This document shows, piece after piece, positions 42,794-54,386 of a stretch of DNA of 64,000 bases. A model generated the notes under the pieces. That model had not been told where the DNA came from. It worked only from the letters and a program-made list of their open reading frames with translations, and made no database searches. The first letter of the stretch is position 1; each line of letters opens with the position of its first letter. Position numbers and translations under genes: made by a program. Source of the stretch: Streptomyces vinaceus (lineage in GTDB: Bacteria; Actinomycetota; Actinomycetes; Streptomycetales; Streptomycetaceae). The DNA is taken from assembly GCF_008704935.1 (NCBI RefSeq), contig NZ_CP023692.1, forward strand, positions 5,423,001 to 5,487,000. Direction: 5' to 3'.

Positions 42794-43785
42794 CGGGCGG
42801 TCTCGGATTCCGGAGTGAGGAGGTCCGCGATGTCCAGGACGTGGTAGCCGCGCATCGAGGGCAGGCAGCTGCCGCGGACCGGCCCGATGGCCCCGGCCCA
42901 CTCCTCGGGGATCGCGCCGACGCCCGACAGGGCTCCGGAGAGGGCGCCCGCCACGGCCGCCGTGGTGTCGGCGTCCCGGCCCATGTTCACCGCCGTCAGG
43001 ACCGAGGGGACGAACGCGCCGCCGCAGGCGGCGAAGGCCCCGAACGCCAGGCCCACGGCCTCGGGGGCCAGGTCCGTCCAGGGGTATCCGCCGATGACCA
43101 CCGCCGAGCGCACGGCCCGTTCGCCGCGCGGGGCCGCCGTCACCGCGCGGCGCAGGGAGCGGGCCGTCCAGGAGTCGGAGGGGATCACGGACAGGGCCGC
43201 GGAGATGACGGAGGCGGGGGAGCCGCCCGCCATCGCCGCCGCGACCCCGGCCGCGACCGCCTGGCCGCCGTAGATGCCCTCGCCGTCGTGGCTGACCGAG
43301 CCGTCGATGGCGACGAGCCGCGCCGCTTCCGCCGGGCGGCCCGCGGCGAAGACCCCGAAGGGGGCCGCCCGCATGGCCAGCCCGTCCGACCAGGCGTGCC
43401 GGTGCTGGGCGGAGATGGGGGCGGCCAGGCCCCGGCGGAGGTTCTCCAGCGTGCCGCGCTCGCTGAAGCCCGCCCCGCGGAAGGGGCCTTCGTCGAGGTC
43501 GGCGATCCAGTGGTGCCAGGCCCGCTCGACGTGGGAGACGGTCAGCGCCGACCCGTGGCGGGCCAGCAGCAGCCCGGAGAAGATCGCGTACTCGGTGTCG
43601 TCGGTGCCCGCCGGATCGTCCGACACGAACCCCTCGATGCGGCCCCATTTCGCCCGGATCTCCGAGGGCTTCATGTTCTCGGCGGGGGCGCCGAGCGCGT
43701 CACCCGTGGCGAGGCCGAGAAGAGCGCCCCTGGCCCGTTCGAGGAGGACCTGCGGATTGCATGCAATCAGCTTCATCGGCTCCAT
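42790..43785 (-). CDS. ADP-ribosylglycohydrolase-family protein A
   Basis: A 331-residue ARH/DraG-family enzyme, first gene of the operon. It has ARGALLGLATGDALGAPAE, metal-site one GTDDTEYAIFSGL, and metal-site two NMGRDADTTAAVAGALSGAL, all intact. A GGAGAGG ribosome site precedes ATG 43785, and a 17-bp palindrome lies 25 bp upstream. Together with C it is the most canonical of the four paralogues. Confidence 0.92.
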   Translation of the reverse strand: MEPMKLIACNPQVLLERARGALLGLATGDALGAPAENMKPSEIRAKWGRIEGFVSDDPAGTDDTEYAIFSGLLLARHGSALTVSHVERAWHHWIADLDEGPFRGAGFSERGTLENLRRGLAAPISAQHRHAWSDGLAMRAAPFGVFAAGRPAEAARLVAIDGSVSHDGEGIYGGQAVAAGVAAAMAGGSPASVISAALSVIPSDSWTARSLRRAVTAAPRGERAVRSAVVIGGYPWTDLAPEAVGLAFGAFAACGGAFVPSVLTAVNMGRDADTTAAVAGALSGALSGVGAIPEEWAGAIGPVRGSCLPSMRGYHVLDIADLLTPESETAR

Positions 43786-43809
43786 GGCGCGCCTCTCCCA
43801 CTGTGGATG

Positions 43810-43826
43810 GGGCTCATCATGAGCCC
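43810..43826 (-). promoter_or_regulatory. Operator-like palindrome before the ARH operon
   Basis: A perfect 8-1-8 inverted repeat, gggctcat-c-atgagccc, lies 25-41 bp before the ATG of the first ARH gene, the usual place for a repressor site. No regulator gene is in the operon, so the binding protein would be encoded elsewhere. The remaining 271-bp gap to the VIT gene holds no gene that I can see. Confidence 0.5.
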
Positions 43827-44056
43827 TAGGGGGATTTGTGCCATGTCATGTGGTTTGTCGCTTGTCGCGAAACACCCCGCCCAGGCCCCCGTCACCCGGT
43901 CGCCGACCCGCGAAACCCCAGGTAAGTACGGCCTTCCTTGCTGGCGGGCGGCGGAAATCGTGCGTAGTTTCGAGGTGTTCCGGGGGAGTGGATGCCTGCG
44001 TGTCGCGCAGGGCGTGGTTCCGCGTGCCCGCTCGTACAAAAGGGGAGGAATCCATC

Positions 44057-44788
44057 ATGTCTCTCATCGACATCGAAGCGCCGCTGCACACCGCGCACCG
44101 CGACAACCACACCCACCGCGACGTCAACGGCGGATGGCTGCGACCGGCGGTTTTCGGTGCCATGGACGGGCTGGTCTCCAACCTCGCGCTGATGACCGGC
44201 GTGGCCGGCGGCGCCGTCGCCCCGCAGACGATCGTGATCACCGGGCTGGCGGGCCTCGCGGCCGGAGCCTTCTCGATGGCGGCCGGCGAGTACACCTCCG
44301 TCGCCTCGCAGCGCGAGCTGGTCCTCGCCGAACTTGACATAGAACGGGCGCAGTTGCGAAAGCACCCCGTGGACGAGATGGAGGAGCTGGCCGAGCTCTA
44401 CGTCTCGCGCGGGGTCGAGCCCGCGCTCGCCCGCGAGGTCGCCGTGCAGCTCTCCCGGGACCCCGAGCAGGCGCTGGAGATCCACGCCCGCGAGGAGCTC
44501 GGGATCGACCCCGACGACCTGCCCTCGCCGATGGTCGCCGCGGTGTCCTCCTTCGGCTCCTTCGCGCTGGGCGCGCTGCTGCCCGTACTGCCCTACCTGC
44601 TCGGAGCCACCTCGCTGTGGCCGGCGGTGCTGCTCGCCCTGGCCGGGCTCTTCGCCTGCGGCGCGGTCGTCTCCCGGGTCACCGCGCGCAGCTGGTGGTA
44701 CAGCGGCCTGCGACAGCTGGTGCTGGGCGGCGCGGCCGCGGGTGTGACGTACGTCCTGGGAACCTGGATCGGCGGAGCCGTAGGCTGA
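44057..44788 (+). CDS. VIT1/CCC1-family transporter (iron/manganese)
   Basis: A 243-residue membrane protein of the VIT family, which moves Fe(II) or Mn(II). It has the typical first helix VFGAMDGLVSNLALMTGVAGG, the conserved MAAGEYTSVASQRE after helix two, a cytoplasmic helical segment (about residues 85-150) and three C-terminal membrane helices. AGGGGAGGAA precedes ATG 44057. Monocistronic and divergent from the ARH operon. Confidence 0.9.
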   Translation: MSLIDIEAPLHTAHRDNHTHRDVNGGWLRPAVFGAMDGLVSNLALMTGVAGGAVAPQTIVITGLAGLAAGAFSMAAGEYTSVASQRELVLAELDIERAQLRKHPVDEMEELAELYVSRGVEPALAREVAVQLSRDPEQALEIHAREELGIDPDDLPSPMVAAVSSFGSFALGALLPVLPYLLGATSLWPAVLLALAGLFACGAVVSRVTARSWWYSGLRQLVLGGAAAGVTYVLGTWIGGAVG

Positions 44789-44992
44789 CCGCGCGCGCAG
44801 TGAGACACTATGCAGCCCCTGACATAAGTAGTCCGTTACTCGGCGGTTTCGATCCCATGTCCGCCGGGCATCACACCAGGGCGCCGCGCGCCGGGCAATG
44901 ATGCCCGCACGCTGCGGAGTCTCCACTTTCCGATGCGTGCAGTGTCCGCATGGTGAAACGCCATATCCGCTTCTCGGGATTGCAGTCATCAT

Positions 44993-45008
44993 GTAACCTG
45001 CACGAAAT
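44993..45008 (+). promoter_or_regulatory. GlnR-like site upstream of gltB
   Basis: gtaac-n6-gaaat fits the GlnR half-site pair reported in Streptomyces (gTnAc-n6-GaAAc) with one base different in the second half. It lies 66-81 bp before the gltB ATG. The 285-bp gap holds no gene that I can see. Confidence 0.45.
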
Positions 45009-45073
45009 TTCGCAGAGGGCCAACGTCGTCCCTCGGCTATGACACATATGCCGCTACGACGACGGGAGAGCCG

Positions 45074-49676
<4,603 letters not shown>

Positions 49677-49684
<8 letters not shown>

Positions 49685-51137
49685 CCCGAAGGGCTTCCTC
49701 ACCACCGAGCGCGAGACCGCCTGTTCCCGTCCGGTCGCCGACCGGCTGAAGGACTGGAACGAGGTCTACGTCCCGGGCTCGCTGCTGCCGATCATCAGCA
49801 AGCAGGCCGGCCGCTGCATGGACTGCGGCATCCCGTTCTGCCACAACGGGTGCCCGCTCGGGAACCTGATCCCGGAGTGGAACGACTTCGCGTACCGCGA
49901 GGACTGGTCGGCGGCTTCGGAGCGGCTGCACGCCACGAACAACTTCCCGGAGTTCACCGGGCGGCTGTGCCCGGCTCCCTGTGAGTCGGCGTGCGTGCTC
50001 GGCATCAACCAGCCGGCCGTCACGATCAAGAACGTCGAAGTCTCGATCATCGACAAGGCGTGGGACAACGGCAACGTCACCCCGCAGCCGCCGGAGCGGC
50101 TGTCCGGCAAGACGGCGGCCGTCATCGGCTCGGGCCCGGCGGGCCTCGCCGCGGCCCAGCAGCTGACCCGGGCCGGGCACACCGTGGTGGTGTACGAGCG
50201 CGCGGACCGCATCGGCGGCCTGCTGCGCTACGGCATCCCCGAGTTCAAGATGGAGAAGGTGCACATCAACCGGCGCATCGAGCAGATGCGCGCGGAGGGC
50301 ACCAAGTTCCGCACCGGCATCGAGATCGGCCGCGACCTGTCCGCGACCGACCTGCGCAAGCGGTTCGACGCGGTCGTCGTCGCGGCCGGCGCCACCGTCT
50401 CCCGCGACCTGCCGGTCCCGGGGCGCGAGCTGGGGGGCATCCACTTCGCGATGGAGTACCTCCCCCTCGCGAACAAGGTCCAGGAGGGCGACTTCGTGGC
50501 GCCCCCCATCACGGCCGAGGGCAAGCACGTCGTGGTCATCGGCGGCGGCGACACGGGCGCGGACTGCGTGGGCACGGCCCACCGCCAGGGCGCGCTGTCG
50601 GTGACGCAGCTGGAGATCATGCCGCGTCCGTCGGAGGACCGGCCTGCGGGACAGCCGTGGCCGACCTTCCCGATGCTCTACAAGGTCACCTCGGCGCACG
50701 AGGAGGGCGGCGAGCGGATCTACTCCGTCTCCACCACCCACTTCGAGGGCGACGAGGACGGCAACGTCCAGGCGCTGCACCTGGTCGAGGTCGCCTTCGA
50801 GGACGGCAAGCTGGTCCAGAAGCCCGGCACCGAGCGGGTCCTCCCGGCCCAGCTGGTCACCCTGGCGATGGGCTTCACCGGCACCGACCAGGCCAACGGG
50901 CTGGTCCAGCAGTTCGGCCTGGAGCTGGACGAGCGCGGCAACGTGGCGCGGGACGCGTCGTACGCGACCAACGTGGACGGCGTCTTCGTGGCCGGCGACG
51001 CGGGCCGCGGCCAGTCGCTGATCGTCTGGGCGATCGCGGAGGGCCGCTCGGCGGCCCGAGGCGTGGACCGCTACCTGACGGGCGCCAGCGCCCTCCCGTA
51101 CCCCATCAAGCCGACGGACCGCTCGCTGATGGTCTAG
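49677..51137 (+). CDS. gltD: Glutamate synthase, small (beta) subunit
   Basis: NADPH-oxidising flavoprotein partner of GltB. A 486-residue protein with N-terminal 4Fe-4S cysteines (CMDCGIPFCHNGCPLGN and LCPAPCESACVLG), a first FAD-binding GSGPAGLAAA, and a second NADPH-binding GGGDTGADCVG. The ATG overlaps the gltB stop by 8 bases, so translation is coupled. A hairpin follows 10 bp after the stop. Confidence 0.97.
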
Positions 51138-51146
51138 CCCGTCACC

Positions 51147-51163
51147 CCTCCCCGCAGGGGAGG
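51147..51163 (+). terminator. Terminator after gltD
   Basis: Seven perfect pairs, cctcccc-gca-ggggagg, begin 10 bp after the gltD stop. A variant of this hairpin recurs at every junction of the tandem repeat that follows. Confidence 0.6.
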
Positions 51164-51776
51164 ACCCCTCATACGGTCCGTACAACGGTGTGCGGAACTC
51201 CGACACAGCGCCCGCCATGGCGTCCTTCTGGACGCCGTGCTCGCGCCGCTCGGCCGCTGGCGGCCTCCCGGGCTTCGCCCGGCTGCGCCGGCCTCCGACC
51301 GGCGGCGCGGGGGGCTGTGCCACCGGCAGTGCCCCTCCCTGCGGGGAGGACCCCTCATACGGTCCGTACAACGGTGTGCGGAACTCCGACACAGCGCCCG
51401 CCATGGCTCCTTCTGGACGCCGTGCTCGCGCCGCTCGGCCGCTGGCGGCCTCCCGGGCTTCGCCCGGCTGCGCCGGCCTCCGACCGGCGGCGCGGGGGGC
51501 TGTGCCACCGGCAGTGCCCCTCCCTGCGGGGAGGACCCCTCATACGGTCCGTACAACGGTGTGCGGAACTCCGACACAGCGCCCGCCATGGCTCCTTCTG
51601 GACGCCGTGCTCGCGCCGCTCGGCCGCTGGCGGCCTCCCGGGCTTCGCCCGGCTGCGCCGGCCTCCGACCGGCGGCGCAGGGGGCTGTGCCACCGGCAGT
51701 GCCCCTCCCTGCGGGGAGGACCCCTCATACGGTCCGTACAACGGTGTGCGGAACTCCGACACAGCGCCCGCCATGT
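51161..51776. repeat. 185-bp tandem repeat array (3 full units plus a partial)
   Basis: Units run 51161-51346 (186 bp), 51347-51531 (185 bp), 51532-51716 (185 bp) and a 60-bp partial copy 51717-51776. Units 1 and 2 differ by one inserted G after the ATGGC near 51222; units 2 and 3 differ by one base (G to A near 51680). Each unit ends in a cctccc-tgc-ggggagg hairpin matching the gltD terminator, and contains other GC hairpins such as cgggc-ttc-gcccg. This fills most of the 678-bp gap between gltD and the GntR gene. I see no gene here; open frames cross it in several frames but shift from unit to unit. Confidence 0.93.
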
Positions 51777-51803
51777 CCCCGACCAGGGATGGCGGGCGTT
51801 GTG
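51760..51803 (-). terminator. Terminator after the GntR/UTRA operon
   Basis: A 15-bp stem (51760-51774 with 51789-51803), with one mismatch, lies 13 bp past the stop of the minus-strand GntR gene. Its left arm is the end of the partial repeat copy; the right arm is absent from the three full units. Confidence 0.65.
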
Positions 51804-51815
51804 GCGTTTCGGGGG

Positions 51816-52598
51816 TCAGGCTTCGGGCGTGAACTCGTACCGGAGCTCGTAGAGGTGCCCGGCCTTTACCATCACGGTGACTTCGACGGGGCGGTCGCCA
51901 TCTCCGTACACCGTCCGCAGGGTGCGCAGGACCGGCAGCCCGCCGGGGAGACGCAGGGCCGTGTACTGCTCCTGCGTCGCCACGCGGGCGGAGACCCGGT
52001 CCACGCTGCGGCGCGGCCGGAAGCCGAGTTCCGTCAGCAGGGTCGGTGTGCCGCCCCGGATCCGCCGCGGCTCGGCCAGGGCGGTGCCGCGTGCGAGGTC
52101 CAGGGGGTAGTACGAGGCCACCAGCTCCGCCGGTTCCCCGTCGATGGTGATCAGCTGGCGGCGGCGTACGGCCGTCCCGCCGTGCCCCGTACCGAGCGCC
52201 TCGGCGACATCACCGCAGACCGATACCTCTTCGACGGACAGCACGGTGCTGCGTACGGATGACGGCCGGTTCGCGGCATGGGCCAGCCAGGGGTACACCT
52301 CCCCGGTGGCCGCCCGCGTGAGGGATTCGGCGGGGTGGACGGTCCGCTGGCGGGTCTCCCGTACGGTCACTGCGGCACCGGCCCGCCCGACAGCGAGCCC
52401 CTCGTCCTTCAGCAGGTGCACGGCCTTCTGGATGGTGGCGTTGGAGGCGTCGAAGCGTTCCTTCAGCTGCGCGGTCGACGGAAGCTTCGCACCCGCTGCC
52501 AGCTCGCCGCTCAGGATCTCCTCGCGGAGGTCGGCGGCGATGCGGACATGGAGGGGTCGCGGGTCGAGCGCGTCGGCTTCGTGGCTGTGCAAGGTCAT
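51816..52598 (-). CDS. GntR-family regulator with UTRA domain (HutC type)
   Basis: A 260-residue transcription factor. The N-terminal winged helix is typical of GntR (LHVRIAADLREEILSGELAAGAKLPSTAQL, then FDASNATIQKAVHLLKDEGL), with a C-terminal UTRA ligand-binding domain (about residues 95-255, including ELVASYYPLDLARGTAL). The effector is unknown. It starts within the stop of the preceding UTRA-only gene (4-base overlap). Confidence 0.92.
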   Translation of the reverse strand: MTLHSHEADALDPRPLHVRIAADLREEILSGELAAGAKLPSTAQLKERFDASNATIQKAVHLLKDEGLAVGRAGAAVTVRETRQRTVHPAESLTRAATGEVYPWLAHAANRPSSVRSTVLSVEEVSVCGDVAEALGTGHGGTAVRRRQLITIDGEPAELVASYYPLDLARGTALAEPRRIRGGTPTLLTELGFRPRRSVDRVSARVATQEQYTALRLPGGLPVLRTLRTVYGDGDRPVEVTVMVKAGHLYELRYEFTPEA

Positions 52599-53137
52599 CC
52601 GATCCTGATCTCGTACCGGAGCTGATGGCGTCCGGCGGGCATGACCATGATGTCCGCCTGGATGGCCCGGTCGGCTGAGTCGTAAGTGGTGCGGGCAAGT
52701 TGCAGTACCGGCTCGGCCGGAGCGAGGTGAAGCTGTGCGCGCTCCTCGTCGTCTGGCATCCGTGCCGTCACGCTTTCGATGACGCGTACACCGACATGCC
52801 CCAGGGCGGCCAGCAGGGTGACGGCGCCGCCACGGATCTTCGCAGTTCCGGCGAGGGCGGTGCCCGCGGCGATGTCCGGGGGATAGTAGGTGTCGGTCAA
52901 CTCTGTCGGCTCCTGGTCGAGTTCGATGATCCTTCGGCGTACCACGACCGTACTTCCGACAGTCAGGCCGAGCATGAGGGCGACGGTGTTGGGGGCTGCC
53001 ACCTCTCCGGCGTGAAGGACGCGCTGACCGCCCCGTCGTCCGGCCTCCGCGGCCTCATCCGTCCAGGCGTCCGTTGCGCCGGGTGGGCGGGCAGCCAGAT
53101 ACGGCATCGACTTACTGGTCCACTGGTTGCCGCTCAC
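52595..53137 (-). CDS. UTRA-domain protein lacking a DNA-binding domain
   Basis: A 180-residue protein aligning along its length with the UTRA half of its neighbour (TELTDTYYPPDIAAGTALAG against the neighbour's VASYYPLDLARGTALAE). The N-terminal ~40 residues carry no winged helix. GTG 53137 has GGGAGG four bases before; the frame is open to 53176. Translationally coupled to the full GntR gene. It may be a co-regulator that forms mixed dimers, or the remnant of a duplicated GntR gene; the intact ribosome site and overlap favour a working gene. Confidence 0.82.
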   Translation of the reverse strand: MSGNQWTSKSMPYLAARPPGATDAWTDEAAEAGRRGGQRVLHAGEVAAPNTVALMLGLTVGSTVVVRRRIIELDQEPTELTDTYYPPDIAAGTALAGTAKIRGGAVTLLAALGHVGVRVIESVTARMPDDEERAQLHLAPAEPVLQLARTTYDSADRAIQADIMVMPAGRHQLRYEIRIG

Positions 53138-53183
53138 AGTGCCTCCCGTGCCTGAATTCCACTTCGCCGCCTCCACGTTATGT

Positions 53184-53196
53184 GACAGCGCCTGTC
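53184..53196. promoter_or_regulatory. Short dyad upstream of the GntR/UTRA operon
   Basis: gacag-cgc-ctgtc, a perfect 5-3-5 inverted repeat 47 bp before the UTRA gene start. A candidate autoregulatory site for the GntR protein. Confidence 0.35.
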
Positions 53197-53219
53197 GGAC
53201 TCACTCTCCCCAACCTTGC

Positions 53220-53237
53220 CGCTCTTCGCGAATAGCG
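53220..53237. promoter_or_regulatory. 18-bp dyad in the divergent region
   Basis: cgctcttcg-cgaatagcg: eight of nine pairs match across the centre. It sits between the divergent UTRA/GntR and ATPase genes, in relatively AT-rich sequence, where a shared operator would be expected. Confidence 0.4.
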
Positions 53238-53278
53238 ATACGTTCCGTGTGGCCTTGAAAGCTCAGAGTTAAGGCGGT

Positions 53279-53674
53279 GTGCCTGTGTCCTCGTCCACGG
53301 AGCAGCGATTCCCTCGGGCTCGCGCATCGGCGCGTGCGGTCCGGCAGTTCGTCGGCGACACGCTTGCGGGGTGGGGTGTGTCCGACCGGCGCGATGACAT
53401 GCGCCTGTGCGCTTCCGAGATGGCGGCGAACGCCGTCCTGCACGGTGCCCCGCCCGGACGGGAGTTCTCCGTGCGGCTGACGCGGGAGCGGGAGGGGATG
53501 TGGATCGAGGTACGTGACAGCGGCCCTGGCCGCCCGATGCTGTGGCGGCCCGGCTCCGAGGTGGAGCGGGGGCGTGGCCTTTGGTTGGTCGGTGTACTCG
53601 CCGACGAGTTCGAGGTCCGCGAGGAGGTGGTGGGCAAGACGGTCCGGGCCGGCTTCAAGCTGGCGCGCGACTGA
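53279..53674 (+). CDS. RsbW-like ATP-binding regulatory protein
   Basis: A 131-residue protein of the HATPase_c_2 / anti-sigma-factor-kinase-like group. It has the N box (CASEMAANAVLHGAP), G1 (VRDSGPGRP) and G2-like (GRGLWLVGVLADE) elements. Streptomyces encode many such proteins; some are anti-sigma factors, most are uncharacterised. No sigma or anti-anti-sigma gene is next to it. The start could be GTG 53285, which has the better ribosome-site spacing. Confidence 0.85.
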   Translation: MPVSSSTEQRFPRARASARAVRQFVGDTLAGWGVSDRRDDMRLCASEMAANAVLHGAPPGREFSVRLTREREGMWIEVRDSGPGRPMLWRPGSEVERGRGLWLVGVLADEFEVREEVVGKTVRAGFKLARD

Positions 53675-53685
53675 AGGGGTGGCGC

Positions 53686-53721
53686 GGCGCCCGCCGGCCC
53701 CGGCCGGGGCCGGCGGGCGCC
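53686..53721. terminator. Perfect 36-bp palindrome
   Basis: An uninterrupted 36-bp G+C palindrome (53686-53703 mirrored in 53704-53721) between the convergent ATPase (+) and secreted-protein (-) genes. Confidence 0.8.
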
Positions 53722-53735
53722 GGGGTGGCTTCGGG

Positions 53736-54152
53736 TTACTCGGGCTGGGTGACCGTGGCGCCCCAGTGGGTGGTCGGGGTCGAGACCGTCACCCAGGCGC
53801 CGAAGCCGCCCTGGAGACCCGTGCCCAGGGGGACGGTGACACGGGCCGGGGCCGTCTCCGGGCAGTCCACCGTGAAGGGGGCCGGGTCGCGGTCCGGGTG
53901 GTCGTCGAGGTGGAAGGCCACCTCGATGGCGCCGCCGCCCGCGCAGCCGAAGGTGATGAACGTGTCCAGGTGCGGGGAGAGGCCGCCCGATACGAAGCCG
54001 CTGGAGCCGGCCTGGTCCGCGATCCAGATCAGGCCGTCGGGGCCCGGGTAGCCGATGATCCCGTCCGTCGGCGCGGCCTGGGCCGGGGCCGCCGACAGGA
54101 GCAGGGCGAGTGCCGGGACCAGGGCCGCCAGGGCGGTCGTGCGCTTCTTCAT
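53736..54152 (-). CDS. Small secreted protein
   Basis: A 138-residue exported protein of unknown function. The signal peptide is textbook (MKKRTTALAALVPALALLLS, cut after AQA). The mature part of about 110 residues has two Cys (FGCAGG and VDCPET) that could form a disulfide, and a beta-rich look. I do not recognise the family. Confidence 0.8.
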   Translation of the reverse strand: MKKRTTALAALVPALALLLSAAPAQAAPTDGIIGYPGPDGLIWIADQAGSSGFVSGGLSPHLDTFITFGCAGGGAIEVAFHLDDHPDRDPAPFTVDCPETAPARVTVPLGTGLQGGFGAWVTVSTPTTHWGATVTQPE

Positions 54153-54386
54153 GTCGTCCCCCAGGTTGTCGTGTCGTCCGTCCGTCGGACAGTCGCGACG
54201 CTACCCAGCGCTACTGACAATCCGCCTGAGCACGCGTACTCATCCGCGCTGACGGGCCCGGGCCCGCATCACTCGTGCAGGTGACCCGCACCGACCGGCC
54301 CGGCGGGGCCGGACTGGGCCGGACGGGCCAACTGTGCTCGCGGCGGGCGCAGTTCACCGAGCCGGAGTCTGGTACCCATCTGGATC

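Noticed and set aside
43348..43648. Upstream extension of the degenerate ARH gene (frame open to 43648)
   Set aside because: This part overlaps the first ARH gene in another frame; the ATG at 42793 with the ATGA overlap gives the normal start.
51161..51776. CRISPR array
   Set aside because: Units are 185-bp head-to-tail copies with no unique spacers, and no cas genes are near.
51138..51815. Protein-coding gene in the gltD-GntR gap
   Set aside because: All long frames are carried by the tandem repeat and change frame from unit to unit; no ribosome site with a consistent frame was found.
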